Positions 14,216 to 23,360 of a stretch of 38,485 nucleotides of DNA are shown in pieces. Each line of letters begins with the position of its first letter. Position 1 is the first letter of the stretch. A program made the translations under genes and the position numbers. Below the pieces are notes generated by a model. That model saw only the letters and a list, made by a program, of their open reading frames with translations. It searched no databases and was not told the DNA's origin. The DNA lies in NCBI GenBank assembly GCA_026931725.1, contig JAIXLE010000268.1, forward strand, positions 1 through 38,485, read 5' to 3'. The DNA comes from Bacteroidales bacterium. Its GTDB lineage: Bacteria > Planctomycetota > Planctomycetia > Gemmatales > Gemmataceae.

Positions 14216-15541
14216 ATGGCGGACATCGTCTCGACGCAGCTGACACGCATTCACACCAAGACCGCCCAGGTCGGCATCATCGGACTGGGGTACGTCGGGC
14301 TTCCCCTCGCACGGGCACTCAGCCGGGCCGGGTTCCGCGTCCTCGGCTTCGATGTCGATGCGGCCAAGGTCACGAAGCTCAATGCGGGCCTCTCCTACAT
14401 CAAACAGATTCCCGATGACGCGATCCGCGACATGCGGGACGCGGGCTTCGCGGCTACGGATCGCTTCGACCGACTCGGAGAAGTCGATGCTATCCTCATC
14501 TGTGTGCCCACACCGTTGACGGACTCCCGCGAACCCGATTTGCGATACGTCATCAACTCCGCACACGCCATTGCCGCGCAACTGAAACCGGGGCAACTGG
14601 TGGTGCTGGAAAGTACCACCTACCCGACGACGACCCGCAAAGATGTCTTGCCGGTCCTCGAAGCAACCGGACTCCGGGCGGGAGTCGATTTCTTCCTGGC
14701 CTTCAGTCCCGAACGGGAAGACCCTGGCAATGTGGGACATTCGGTCCACAACATTCCCAAGGTCGTCGGCGGCCTGGATGAAGCGAGTGGGGATCTGGCC
14801 ACAGCGTTGTACTCCGCGATTGTCCCCCAAGTGGTGCGAGTCTCCACGCCGGAAGTGGCGGAAGCCTGCAAGATCCTCGAAAACACCTATCGGGCCGTGA
14901 ACATCGCCCTGGTGAACGAACTCAAAGTCCTTTACGACCGCATGGGAATCGACGTGTGGGAAGTCATCGACGCGGCGAAGACCAAGCCGTTCGGCTTCCA
15001 GGCGTTTTACCCCGGCCCCGGACTCGGCGGGCACTGCATTCCCATTGATCCGTTCTACCTCAGTTGGGTTGCCCGTCAGTACGGTCTGACCACACGGTTC
15101 ATCGAACTCGCCGGGGAAGTCAACACGGCGATGCCCGCATACGTCATCAGTAAAATCGGCGATGCCCTGAACGATGCGGGCCGGGCGATACGCGGCAGCC
15201 GAGTGGCGATTCTCGGCATGGCCTACAAGAAGGATGTCGACGACCCGCGGGAAAGCCCCGGCTTCGAGTTGATGGACCTCTTGTTGAAGAAAGGCGCGAT
15301 CGTCACCTACCACGATCCGCACATCCCCTCGCTGCCGAAAATGCGACACTGGCCGCACCTCCAGATGGAAAGCAGCGACCTCACGGCGGAGTACCTCGCC
15401 GAGCAGGATTGTGTCCTACTGGCTACGGACCATTCCGCTTTTGACTATGAGTTCATCGTCGGAGCCAGCCGATTGGTGGTCGACACCCGCAATGCCACAA
15501 AGACAGTATCCAATGGCCGCGAGAAGATCATCCGCGCCTGA
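14216..15541 (+). CDS. Nucleotide sugar dehydrogenase (UDP-GlcNAc/UDP-ManNAc type)
   Basis: A 441-residue UDP-sugar 6-dehydrogenase that oxidises C6 to a uronic acid with two NAD+. The N-terminal NAD domain has GLGYVGLP (23-30) and FDVD, with CVPTPLTD at 97-104. FSPEREDPGN (163-172) and the long central helix ENTYRAVNIALVNEL are typical of the WbpA/WecC branch, whose substrates are UDP-GlcNAc or UDP-ManNAc, rather than of UDP-glucose dehydrogenases. The catalytic Cys is C274 in GGHCIPIDPFYLSW. The UDP-binding domain has AYKKDVDDPRESPG. It probably supplies uronic acids for a surface polysaccharide. No glycan gene cluster is adjacent, so the product's destination is unknown. ATG 14216 has GGA a few bases upstream. 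Confidence 0.92.
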   Translation: MADIVSTQLTRIHTKTAQVGIIGLGYVGLPLARALSRAGFRVLGFDVDAAKVTKLNAGLSYIKQIPDDAIRDMRDAGFAATDRFDRLGEVDAILICVPTPLTDSREPDLRYVINSAHAIAAQLKPGQLVVLESTTYPTTTRKDVLPVLEATGLRAGVDFFLAFSPEREDPGNVGHSVHNIPKVVGGLDEASGDLATALYSAIVPQVVRVSTPEVAEACKILENTYRAVNIALVNELKVLYDRMGIDVWEVIDAAKTKPFGFQAFYPGPGLGGHCIPIDPFYLSWVARQYGLTTRFIELAGEVNTAMPAYVISKIGDALNDAGRAIRGSRVAILGMAYKKDVDDPRESPGFELMDLLLKKGAIVTYHDPHIPSLPKMRHWPHLQMESSDLTAEYLAEQDCVLLATDHSAFDYEFIVGASRLVVDTRNATKTVSNGREKIIRA

Positions 15542-15593
15542 GCCAACCCCGATCCTCTTCCTGCGCGTTCTCCCGCAAGGAATCCGAAATGCA

Positions 15594-15619
15594 GCAACCG
15601 GGGTATTGACCCCGGTTGC
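15594..15619. terminator. Perfect 11-bp stem-loop between convergent genes
   Basis: GCAACCGGGGT (15594-15604) pairs perfectly with ACCCCGGTTGC (15609-15619) with a 4-nt loop. It sits between the ends of the sugar dehydrogenase and BBP7 genes. There is no T-tract, so it may be a bidirectional transcript-end hairpin. Confidence 0.6.
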
Positions 15620-15666
15620 GTGGTGAGAACGCATCTCACAGAATCAGAATGGTCCGCAAGCCCGGA

Positions 15667-16980
15667 TTAAAAGCGGAATTCACCGCCGATACTGATGCCC
15701 TGTAGCCAGAAATCGGTAACATTGGTACGGGCCGCGGGGAACGCTGGCCCCGCAACCGGAGGCATCGCGGGTGCCAGTTGGTTTGGGTTCACATTCAAGT
15801 CAATCTGATCACCCGCACGCGACACCGTTGACCAGTACAACCAGTCGTAGCCGACGAAGCCACGCAGGCGTGGGGTCAACTGGGCACCGAACCGAACCCC
15901 GACTTCCGGCATCACCGCGAATTCGTCATTCGTGTAGGAACCAATGTTTGAGGGCTGCGCCAACAGGCCGCCGGGGTAGGTCTGACCCGGTGGAATGAAG
16001 GTCGTGGAACCATTGATCCCGATCTCCTGGTGCGACAGACCCAAAGCAATCGAGGACCGTACACCCACGAACATGGACCCGAACCGCCGTTCATAGTAAC
16101 CACCGATCAAACCACCATAAAAGTCATTGTTCGTGTTGAAGCGGTCTTGGACGATGATGTTCGTTCCCGGAGTCACCCCAGAACCGGGCAGAGCGGTCAG
16201 ATTCTCGGTGATGGATACCTGATCCCGCAGGTTCATGTAACGGAAACCTGTGATAAGGTCGAACCGGCCACAGGGGTTGCAGCAGATATTGCACAGGAAG
16301 TTGAAGCCACCGCCGATGACATCACTGGTCGCATCCGCCGAGACGGTGCCCGCCAGTACACCGGGAAGGGACACCAATTCCGCATCCTGCTGACCCGTCA
16401 ACGCATTGTTGAACGGACGAGTAATAATTGGGCTACCGATACTTCCATCCGCACCCGCCACGCCACCCTGTCGGCTGCGGCCTAGGAAGAAGAAGTTACC
16501 TTCAATCCCGAAGGTCTGTTCTTCGTTGAGCCAGACCCCGAATCGGGTACGGAACCCATTGCGGAAATCGTCATTCACCCGCTGATTTCCGAACAGAACT
16601 TGTGTGTTCGGATCACCCAGCGTCCCGGCCGTGGCACGGGGGGAACCTGGCGGGGCTGCCGTAATCAGTGCCGGAAGCGACTGACCCGATGCGGTCCAGT
16701 ACAACCATTCTGCCGATGCCCAAACGCGTCCCGGAGGGCCACACGGGCAAACGCAACAATCCGAGGGAAGACAACATTCCCCTGTCAGCAGAGCCGTGGC
16801 GCTGGATGGCGTTGTACCCGGAATCCCTGCGCGTGTAGGAGCATCGGGTAGGTGGAGCGGCGCGGTCGCGGCAGGCATCGCATTCGGTTGTGCTGACGAA
16901 GCAGCATCCGCCGCAAAGCTGGCAGAACCCGTCAGACCAACCAGGGCACTCAGCGTCCATTTCCATTTACGAGCGATCAT
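15667..16980 (-). CDS. BBP7 family outer membrane beta-barrel protein
   Basis: A 437-residue exported protein. A basic N-terminus and hydrophobic stretch ending ASFAADA form a signal peptide (cleavage near residue 24). A cysteine-rich patch, GECCLPSDCCVCPCGPPG (about 67-84), is followed by VWASAEWLYWTASGQ, the characteristic opening strand of BBP7 proteins. Alternating polar/aromatic strands and GF-rich turns follow (for example FRTRFGVWLN, FGIEGNFFFLGR, LRGFVGYDWLYWS), and the protein ends in GGEFRF with a terminal Phe, as in outer-membrane barrels. BBP7 is known mainly from Planctomycetes and its function is unknown. A second Cys cluster (CNICCNPCG) lies mid-protein. Confidence 0.9.
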   Translation of the reverse strand: MIARKWKWTLSALVGLTGSASFAADAASSAQPNAMPAATAPLHLPDAPTRAGIPGTTPSSATALLTGECCLPSDCCVCPCGPPGRVWASAEWLYWTASGQSLPALITAAPPGSPRATAGTLGDPNTQVLFGNQRVNDDFRNGFRTRFGVWLNEEQTFGIEGNFFFLGRSRQGGVAGADGSIGSPIITRPFNNALTGQQDAELVSLPGVLAGTVSADATSDVIGGGFNFLCNICCNPCGRFDLITGFRYMNLRDQVSITENLTALPGSGVTPGTNIIVQDRFNTNNDFYGGLIGGYYERRFGSMFVGVRSSIALGLSHQEIGINGSTTFIPPGQTYPGGLLAQPSNIGSYTNDEFAVMPEVGVRFGAQLTPRLRGFVGYDWLYWSTVSRAGDQIDLNVNPNQLAPAMPPVAGPAFPAARTNVTDFWLQGISIGGEFRF

Positions 16981-17308
16981 GGATTTGCGTCCTTGCCAAG
17001 AATCCTTGCCCGAACAGGCGAATGATGCGTGATTCCCCCTCCACTCCGCATGTGCGTGGTGCTGGCATCCTGCCAGTCTGGGATGGAGTCACGATCTCGT
17101 CACGCAGGATGAATCGGCGAAGAACATTGTGCGGGTTGACCGCGTCATGCACGATGACGGGGTAGAATGCAGAAATTGGGGTGGGCTTGGCATGATCGTG
17201 CAGGCGATGCCGGGAAGTGCGATTGTGCAACGTCGTCCCGAGCGAATCTGGGACACCACCCGAACGCGGGGAAGGCGTTCCCTCCCTTTCTGGCCGTGGA
17301 ATCGTCAC
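16981..17308. other. Intergenic region without a recognised feature
   Basis: A 328-base gap between two leftward genes. It should contain the promoter of the BBP7 gene, but I could not identify convincing boxes. Small dyads are present (CTGGCA/TGCCAG near 17061; GTCAT/ATGAC near 17143-17157). Short reading frames here lack ribosome-binding sites and family resemblance. Confidence 0.4.
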
Positions 17309-18646
17309 TCATGAGCAGACCAGCACAACCCGCACGTCCATGACATTCGTACCCGTCATCCCCGTGCGGATCAGGCCGCCGATGCGATCGAAGAACGGGT
17401 AGGCATCGTGTCGCACCAGATGGCTCAGCGGATCATGGGCTTGGCCGCGTGCCCAGAGCTCCGCGGTCAAGAACGCCCCAGCGGCATCGGTTGGGCCATC
17501 TTCTCCATCGGTTCCGCCCGAGAGGATCACGGTCTGCGTGAGGTCTTTCAGCTTCTGGGCCACCGCGAGAACGAATTCCTGATTCCGTCCTCCCTTTCCG
17601 GGTGAGTCGCCGAGTGACACCGTGGTTTCCCCGCCGATGAGCAGACACGCAGGCGGACGCGCAGGACCGACTCCCGCCCGGATCGCTTGGACCATCCCCG
17701 CGACCACGATGCCGAGTTCCTGCGTTTCCCCTTCCACAAACGGCCCCAGCGATACCACCTGATACCCCAACGATTCCGCGCAAGCCGCCGCCGCCTGCAA
17801 AGCCGTGGTGTTGCTGCCGAGAATCACATTCTGAATACGGGATGGAAGTTGTTTCAGTGTCTCAGGTCGTTGCCCGGTTGCTCCGCTTTCCAGCACGCGG
17901 CGCACCGAGATCGGCACACGCTCCCAAAGATGAAACTTCTGCAAGATGGCCAAGGCATCCGTGAATGTCGATGGGTCGGCGGCGGTTGGCCCGGAGGCGA
18001 TGACATCCAGTGGGTCGCCGACCACATCGGAGATCAGCAGCGTCAGGAGCAGTTTGCCGGAAAAAGCGGATGCGAACCGCCCCCCTTTAGAACGGGACAG
18101 ATGCTTGCGGACGGCGTTCATTTCCGAAATCGTTGCTCCACTGGCGTGCAGTAACTTGGTGACAGCCTGCTTGTCCGCCAGCGTGATCCCCTCCGCCGGT
18201 GCCGGGAGTAATGCGGAACCGCCGCCCGAAATCAGGCAGACGGCGACATCCTCTGGCCCCGCCGACGTGAGCCATCGCAGCATCTCTTCGGTCCCCGCGA
18301 CACCGGCTTCCGTGGGGTGGTTGCTGCCCGCGGGACGTGCCGGATGAAGCCGAATCGCGGAGAGTGTCGGCAGTTGGGGTTCTCGTGGACCGGGTTCGGG
18401 GACGTTCAGCAAGCCCACCGTTTTCGTCAACAGTCCCGGCATCGCGGCTTCCCAACTGGCCGCCATCGCCGCTCCCGCCTTGCCGCCCCCGACCACCAGA
18501 ATATGAGGGGCGTTCGCCAAGGCCTCTTGCCAGGCACGCGGGAAGAGCGCCACCGCATTCATGAGCAACTGTTCCGGTTGCACCGCCGCGACGGCTGCCG
18601 TCCAGATGGAAAGTGCATCTTCCGATAACGTCGTGGAATTCGGCAT
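17309..18646 (-). CDS. Glycerate 2-kinase (MOFRL/DUF4147 family)
   Basis: A 445-residue glycerate kinase of the GckA/TtuD type, which phosphorylates D-glycerate to 2-phosphoglycerate with ATP. The N-terminal DUF4147 domain has VVGGGKAGAAMA, the LISGGGSALLPAPAEGI loop (about 137-153) and the SDVVGDPLDVIASGPT motif. The C-terminal MOFRL domain has LLIGGETTVSL, GKGGRNQEFVLA and SGGTDGEDGPTDAAGA. Length matches the family. The gene stands alone and is divergent from the PHP gene, 101 bases away. An ACS-type transporter lies 2.3 kb away but in a separate unit, so a glycerate uptake link is only a possibility. Confidence 0.92.
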   Translation of the reverse strand: MPNSTTLSEDALSIWTAAVAAVQPEQLLMNAVALFPRAWQEALANAPHILVVGGGKAGAAMAASWEAAMPGLLTKTVGLLNVPEPGPREPQLPTLSAIRLHPARPAGSNHPTEAGVAGTEEMLRWLTSAGPEDVAVCLISGGGSALLPAPAEGITLADKQAVTKLLHASGATISEMNAVRKHLSRSKGGRFASAFSGKLLLTLLISDVVGDPLDVIASGPTAADPSTFTDALAILQKFHLWERVPISVRRVLESGATGQRPETLKQLPSRIQNVILGSNTTALQAAAACAESLGYQVVSLGPFVEGETQELGIVVAGMVQAIRAGVGPARPPACLLIGGETTVSLGDSPGKGGRNQEFVLAVAQKLKDLTQTVILSGGTDGEDGPTDAAGAFLTAELWARGQAHDPLSHLVRHDAYPFFDRIGGLIRTGMTGTNVMDVRVVLVCS

Positions 18647-18747
18647 GAGGAAAACCGGGCTGGCGGGTGAACCCTGGTAGTCAGGTACAATGTCAGTATT
18701 GCTGTGATGGCATGATACCGATTGCCCTGCTGGGAGCCGCCACCTTG

Positions 18748-19371
18748 ATGAAGTTTGATCTCCATATGCACACGTCCCGCTACTCTCCGTGTAGCGTGAC
18801 CGAACCGCTCGAACTGGTGGAATCGGCCGTTGCAGCCGGGTTGGATGGCATCGTCATCACCGAGCATCATCACGTTTGGGCCGAAGAGGAACTCGCTGAA
18901 CTGCGTGCCGCCGCACCGGGGTTAATTATTCTGGCAGCCGTCGAAGTGACTTGTGTCGGCGGGGATATTCTGGTCTATGGTGTCCAGGATGCCACGACCG
19001 TACCCCGTGGGATCACCTGGCCGGAACTGGTACGAGAAGTCCACCGTCAGGATGGGGCGACCGTCATCGCCCACCCGTACCGCTGGGGTCAACCGATCGA
19101 CCAGCTGTTAGCCGATCTCCAACCCGAGTTTGACGGCATTGAGTTGATGTCCACGAACATGGAAGAAGACATACAGACAAAAGCCTCGCAGTTATTCTCC
19201 CGCATGTCGCATCTGGCCCCGCTCGGCAACAGCGATAGCCACAACCCGGAAACCGTGGGCGCATACTACACGGAATTCCCCGATGGCACTCGGACCATCC
19301 GGGACATTGTCACCGCGATCCGCCAACGTCAAACCCGCCCCGCGGTACGACGCAAACAAGGGTCAATATAG
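18748..19371 (+). CDS. PHP domain phosphoesterase/metal-dependent hydrolase
   Basis: A 207-residue stand-alone PHP domain. Metal-binding motifs in order are the N-terminal DLHMHTS (His6, His8), ITEHHHVW after strand 2, the Glu of AAVEVTC, AHPYRWG and the C-terminal GNSDSHNPETVG. This set is typical of small PHP phosphoesterases, such as those acting on nucleotide or aminoacyl-phosphate-type substrates. The exact substrate is unknown. ATG 18748 gives the usual start, with the motif at the very N-terminus. GGGAG lies 11 bases upstream, which is rather far. An earlier ATG (18712) adds residues with no family match. Confidence 0.87.
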   Translation: MKFDLHMHTSRYSPCSVTEPLELVESAVAAGLDGIVITEHHHVWAEEELAELRAAAPGLIILAAVEVTCVGGDILVYGVQDATTVPRGITWPELVREVHRQDGATVIAHPYRWGQPIDQLLADLQPEFDGIELMSTNMEEDIQTKASQLFSRMSHLAPLGNSDSHNPETVGAYYTEFPDGTRTIRDIVTAIRQRQTRPAVRRKQGSI

Positions 19372-19460
19372 ACTGATGTGACAAAATACCCCCCCGCGAT
19401 CGGACAGGACAATCTGGTGAATACCGACGCGGGATCCGGTTCAGAAGATACCGCGTGCGA

Positions 19461-20405
19461 TTATGCGTCCTGGGAATCGTGGGGTTCCGTGCGAGCCGAA
19501 CGCGCGGAACCTGTTGTCCGACGGAACGCCTGCACCAATCCCAGACCGCTCAGTCCCAGCCCCGCCAGGGCGAAGGTGTGGGGTTCCGGCGCTCCGAAAC
19601 TGCCCCCCGGCCCCGAATCGCCGGGCAGGGGTGAAGGACGCGGAGTTTCGGTTTCTGGGAGATTTGGCCCCAGCAGCGGGTCCGAGGCCGAGAGTTGCCC
19701 CTCCCGGCCAAAGAGGACAATGCGGCCCGGTGTCGTGCTGTTCAACATCGTGCCTGCCAGTGCGGTTTCTGCCCCATCCAGAAATGAGCCGGACACACCC
19801 GATCCGGGAAGCTCATAAAATGTGCCCGGCAATGCGGAACCGTTCGTAAAGCCCACCCGTGCGGGCGAACCACCAACTCCGCCAATGCCACCGTTGAAAT
19901 CCCCGGACTCCCAGTTGATGCGGTCGTAATTGAACTCGACATCAAAATTACCCGCCCCCGTGTCGGAACGGTCAATCAACAGCATTTGAAAATCATTGGT
20001 CTTCGTCCCGCTACTCCCATAAAATCCAACATCTTTCCAAGTCGCCCCGAAGGCGTTGTGGCCATCGACGGTGCCCTTACCGTATTGCACCTGCCCTTGG
20101 AGTGTGGTGTCCACGTCCGCGAAGAACGGCGCGATAATCGCGGCGTTCAACTGACCCAGCGGCACCGGGGCAAAGTCCGAGAGCGCGGAACCAAAGCTCA
20201 CATTCCCGTTCGCATTCACATATAGTGAGCCAAAGGTTTGCCCGAAGAAATTGACCGAGAAACCGAGGGATTGCGCTTCCGAAGAACCATCATCCGTGGG
20301 ATTGAGTGCGGAGGTGCCAAAACCGGATCGTAAGGGGTTCGCTGGGGAGGGGGAGATTGCGAGCATCCCGAGGAGCATCGCAATCCACCAACGGGCGCGC
20401 GACAT
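19461..20405 (-). CDS. Nidogen-domain (NIDO) exported protein with PEP-CTERM sorting signal
   Basis: A 314-residue secreted protein. A signal peptide occupies residues 1-22. A NIDO-like domain spans about 45-235, with SLYVNANGNVSFGSA, IIAPFFADVDTT and the RVGFTNGS strand. A Pro-rich linker leads to PEP at 273-275, then the hydrophobic helix HTFALAGLGLSGLGLVQAF and Arg-Arg at 295-296. This is the PEP-CTERM signal recognised by exosortase/EpsH systems. Unusually, 18 hydrophilic residues follow the Arg pair; most PEP-CTERM proteins end there. No exosortase gene is in the window. NIDO domains in eukaryotes occur in extracellular-matrix proteins, so a role in matrix or adhesion is possible but inferred. 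Confidence 0.88.
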   Translation of the reverse strand: MSRARWWIAMLLGMLAISPSPANPLRSGFGTSALNPTDDGSSEAQSLGFSVNFFGQTFGSLYVNANGNVSFGSALSDFAPVPLGQLNAAIIAPFFADVDTTLQGQVQYGKGTVDGHNAFGATWKDVGFYGSSGTKTNDFQMLLIDRSDTGAGNFDVEFNYDRINWESGDFNGGIGGVGGSPARVGFTNGSALPGTFYELPGSGVSGSFLDGAETALAGTMLNSTTPGRIVLFGREGQLSASDPLLGPNLPETETPRPSPLPGDSGPGGSFGAPEPHTFALAGLGLSGLGLVQAFRRTTGSARSARTEPHDSQDA

Positions 20406-20958
20406 GGGAAGGCCTTTCCAGAAGCAGCCCGCATGATGCGGCCGGGAACGTCCGTGTACGTCTGTGTATATCTGTCTATGACCGTGTCCAGGGGATGCCG
20501 CCGATGCCCGGTGCCCGGCCCAGGATTCACGGTGTGGGGTTCCGGTCCCGCACCGCTCCTCTTCTCACTCCAGCCCCATCGTACCGTGCGTGCCGGGCAT
20601 GGGCGACATCCATGTCGAGAAGATAAGCAAGCGGAGTGCCAATTCCTATTTTACAATTGGGAATCTTCCCTAAACTCATCACGATTCCGGGTTAAGGAAA
20701 TCTCTATCTTTCCGAGATGGGGGAACGGTTCGTAACTCTTACAACGGCTTTCCCTGTCACCGTGTAAAAAGGACAGAGTTCACTCCCCGTTCGGCAAATA
20801 TGTCAGAATCGCCAACTCACCCGCGACCCGCCGCCATTCCCTGCCGGGCGTTGGACAGAGAAAATCACAGGGGAAGCCGTCAATTCGTTGTCGGGCTTCT
20901 CGGAACCGAGTAGACTGGGCCGCATTCACAGAAACCTCATTCCGAAGTTTGGGTTGTA
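20406..20958. other. Long intergenic region with a promoter candidate
   Basis: A 553-base gap between divergent genes. The left two-thirds has no gene I can support; short frames on both strands have no ribosome-binding site or recognisable family. The right end carries the promoter candidate at 20888-20916. No tRNA or known small RNA structure was recognised. Confidence 0.5.
20888..20916 (+). promoter_or_regulatory. Possible promoter of the MFS gene
   Basis: TTGTCG (20888-20893) and TAGACT (20911-20916) are spaced by 17 bases; each matches the sigma-70 consensus at four of six positions. Predicted start near 20923, 36 bases before the ATG. Confidence 0.4.
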
Positions 20959-22419
20959 ATGAATCCACCACCGACGCGCGTCCGCTATTCCATGCTCGGA
21001 CTCCTCTGCTTGCTGGCGATGATTACCTACATGGATCGCGCCATGTACGGCAGTGCCAAACAGAGCATGATGGACGCGGTGGGTCGGCCGGTCAGCGATT
21101 TCTTCTGGGTTCTGGTGGCATTTCAACTGGCTTACGCCCTCTTCGAGATCCCGACGGGTTGGCTCGGTGATCGCTTTGGCCCGCGTTCCACTCTGTTGCG
21201 GATCGTCGTCTGGTGGTCGCTGTTCGTGGCGCTCACCGCGTTTGCGGGGTTGGCCATTCCGGGCACCGCGTTCATCCCCATCAGTTTCGGTGTCCTGATT
21301 GCGATGCAGGCACTCTTTGGAATGGGCGAAGCGGGCGCGTTTCCGAACATCTCGAAAGCCGCGTACAACTGGTTCCCGGCCACCCAGCGCGGGTTTGCGA
21401 AAGGCGCCGTCTGGATGTCGGCCCGCCTGATGGGCGGACTTACGCCGTTAATCTGGGTCGTGTTGACCGTTTATGCGGGATTGGACTGGCGAGAAGCGTT
21501 GTGGTTGTTCTCGGGCGTAGCCGCGGCCTGGTGCGTCTTATTCTGGATCTGCTTCCGCAATCAACCATCCGAACACCCAGCCTGTAACGAAGCGGAGCGT
21601 GTCCTTGTCGAAGGTACACGCGGCGACACCTACGCCAAGGGACCGACACCGTGGAAGACCATCTTCACCAGCCGGAACCTCTGGGCGTTGTGCGTGATGT
21701 ACATGGTGACGAACTATAATTGGTACTTCCTCATGTACTACTTGCCGGGGGCGTTGAAAGCGGAGTTCTTCAAAGCCAGCGTGCAGACAGCGGACACCCT
21801 GGCGCTCGGCGGCCTCGGCGGCGGTGCGGTGGCGATCACCGATACCGTCGTCTACGGCGACCCACTCGTTCCCGCTCTGCTGGGCGGCGGCCCGCTGCTG
21901 ATCGGCATGTTCGGTTGCTTCTTCGGTGGCCGATTGAGCGATAACTACATCCGCCGCACGGGCGACCGCAAATGGGGGCGACGACTCTACGGCATGTTGG
22001 GGTACGGACTGGCCGGTGCCTGTTACGCCGCCGCCGCGATGTTGGTGAATGGAAACTTCTGGTTGTTCGCCACCGCGTTGATTCTGGTCGGCTTGTTCAA
22101 CGACCTGATGATGGGGCCAGCCTGGGCCACGGCTCAGGACATTGGCCAGCGGTACGCCGCGATCGTTTCCGGGACCATGAATATGATCGGGAACCTCGGC
22201 GCGACCTTGGGAATCCTGATTACAGGATTGATTTTGAAGGAATACACCATCCTGGGTGAAGTGCAGCCGATGGGATTTGTCTATTGCTTCGGCATGTATG
22301 CGGTCGTCTACATGATTGGGGTCATCTCGTGGATGTTCATTGACCCCTCACGGCCTATCGTCCCCGAACCCGCTACACCTCCTACGGAATCCCCATCCCC
22401 TGCTGCCGAGGCATCCTGA
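20959..22419 (+). CDS. MFS transporter, anion:cation symporter (ACS)-like
   Basis: A 486-residue 12-helix transporter. Features of the ACS branch (hexuronate, glucarate, phthalate and related organic anion permeases) are ITYMDRAMYGSA in helix 1, the motif A-like GWLGDRFGPRSTLL after helix 2, and GMGEAGAFPNISKAAYNWFPATQRGFAKG, the characteristic helix 4-5 segment. The C-terminal half has CFFGGRLSDNYIRRTGDRKWGRR. A loop of about 30 residues between helices 7 and 8 includes GGLGGGAVAITDTVVYGDP. Substrates are probably organic or sugar acids; the precise one cannot be inferred. The cytoplasmic tail is Pro/Ser-rich. The gene stands alone behind its own promoter candidate. Confidence 0.9.
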   Translation: MNPPPTRVRYSMLGLLCLLAMITYMDRAMYGSAKQSMMDAVGRPVSDFFWVLVAFQLAYALFEIPTGWLGDRFGPRSTLLRIVVWWSLFVALTAFAGLAIPGTAFIPISFGVLIAMQALFGMGEAGAFPNISKAAYNWFPATQRGFAKGAVWMSARLMGGLTPLIWVVLTVYAGLDWREALWLFSGVAAAWCVLFWICFRNQPSEHPACNEAERVLVEGTRGDTYAKGPTPWKTIFTSRNLWALCVMYMVTNYNWYFLMYYLPGALKAEFFKASVQTADTLALGGLGGGAVAITDTVVYGDPLVPALLGGGPLLIGMFGCFFGGRLSDNYIRRTGDRKWGRRLYGMLGYGLAGACYAAAAMLVNGNFWLFATALILVGLFNDLMMGPAWATAQDIGQRYAAIVSGTMNMIGNLGATLGILITGLILKEYTILGEVQPMGFVYCFGMYAVVYMIGVISWMFIDPSRPIVPEPATPPTESPSPAAEAS

Positions 22420-22643
22420 GAAAGGCAGAATCGCACCGGATGGCATCCCGGTCTTCGTGAGAATCGACCATGATCTCCCCTGGTTCCCCTGGGTAACGGA
22501 CCCGCAGAAATTCCCCAACTGGCACGATGCGTCGACTGGCCCACTCCACCGAAGTCCGCAGGGGAAATTCTGGTTGTTCCATTCGGCTGAGGTTGGTGTG
22601 ATACCCTCAGACACGGATTCACCCTATCCCGCGTGACCCCGGC

Positions 22644-23342
22644 ATGAGCCAAGACATCACCTACACGCCCGGCCCGACAGCCCAGACGGTTCGCACCCCA
22701 GATGGGCAGGTTCTCACCGTACCCGCAGGCTGGGAATTGTTGCCGCCCGGCGACCCCGGATTGACCCGGCGAGTCAAAGCCGCGGGTGAATTCTGGGCCG
22801 TGCAAGAGAAACGTGGCCGCAAACTGTTTTCCCGCGGGGTCTGGGCACCCACGGCGACCATTAACCGTGTGCGTGCAGAGTTGGAAGCCGAACGCGGCAC
22901 CGCATCCTACACCCGCAAACAGGAAGCCGCGGCCCGTCGCCGGGTCAAGGTACAGACGGAATATGTCGAGGATTTCCACGGCGCGGTACTCGCCTTCCTG
23001 GCGTTTCACCCAGCCCATGCGGCCCTTGCGGCACAACTGGCTCAAGCCGTGACGACTCACGCCACGCCTGTCGGTTCGGGCACCGTAGCGCGAACACAAC
23101 GGATCCCGATTGCGGAACGTGCGGAAGCGGCGGTCATCGCTTGGATGCGGCATCAGACCACGGGTTACGATCACATGACGATCCCCCGCATCAAGGGGAA
23201 ACGCCGCGAAGTGCGACGGATGCTGGCCAAACGCTCGGCGGAGTTGCTGCAACGCTATCGACGTGGAGAACCGATCCCAGCGGATTGCCCCCTGGCCCGC
23301 GCCCTGGCAACCCGAACCGAAGCGACACCACCAGCAGCCTGA
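22644..23342 (+). CDS. DUF2293 domain-containing protein
   Basis: A 232-residue basic protein. The C-terminal region, IAERAEAAVIAWMRHQTTGYDHMTIPRIKGKRREVRRMLAKRSAELL (given by its ends at about 150-205), matches the DUF2293 pattern of a helix with AVIAWxRHxxTxYD followed by Arg/Lys-rich KRREVRRML. The N-terminal part has a short strand-rich segment (TVRTPDGQVLTVPAGWELLPPGDP) and a Lys/Arg-rich centre, which suggests nucleic acid contact. Function is unknown. The stop is 18 bases before the start of the alpha/beta hydrolase gene, so the two form a probable operon. Confidence 0.8.
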   Translation: MSQDITYTPGPTAQTVRTPDGQVLTVPAGWELLPPGDPGLTRRVKAAGEFWAVQEKRGRKLFSRGVWAPTATINRVRAELEAERGTASYTRKQEAAARRRVKVQTEYVEDFHGAVLAFLAFHPAHAALAAQLAQAVTTHATPVGSGTVARTQRIPIAERAEAAVIAWMRHQTTGYDHMTIPRIKGKRREVRRMLAKRSAELLQRYRRGEPIPADCPLARALATRTEATPPAA

Positions 23343-23360
23343 CCCGGAGGAACCTCAACC

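Noticed and set aside
14180..15358. Long minus-strand frame opposite the sugar dehydrogenase
   Set aside because: It mirrors codon bias of the real gene, has no family resemblance and no ribosome-binding site.
20780..20971. Small minus-strand ORF in the long gap
   Set aside because: No ribosome-binding site, no recognisable motif, and it overlaps the start of the MFS gene.
17309..22419. Glycerate kinase and MFS transporter as a glycerate-use operon
   Set aside because: They lie on opposite strands, 2.3 kb apart, with two unrelated genes between.
22308..23252. Minus-strand frame spanning the MFS end and DUF2293
   Set aside because: It crosses two supported genes and shows no recognisable domain.
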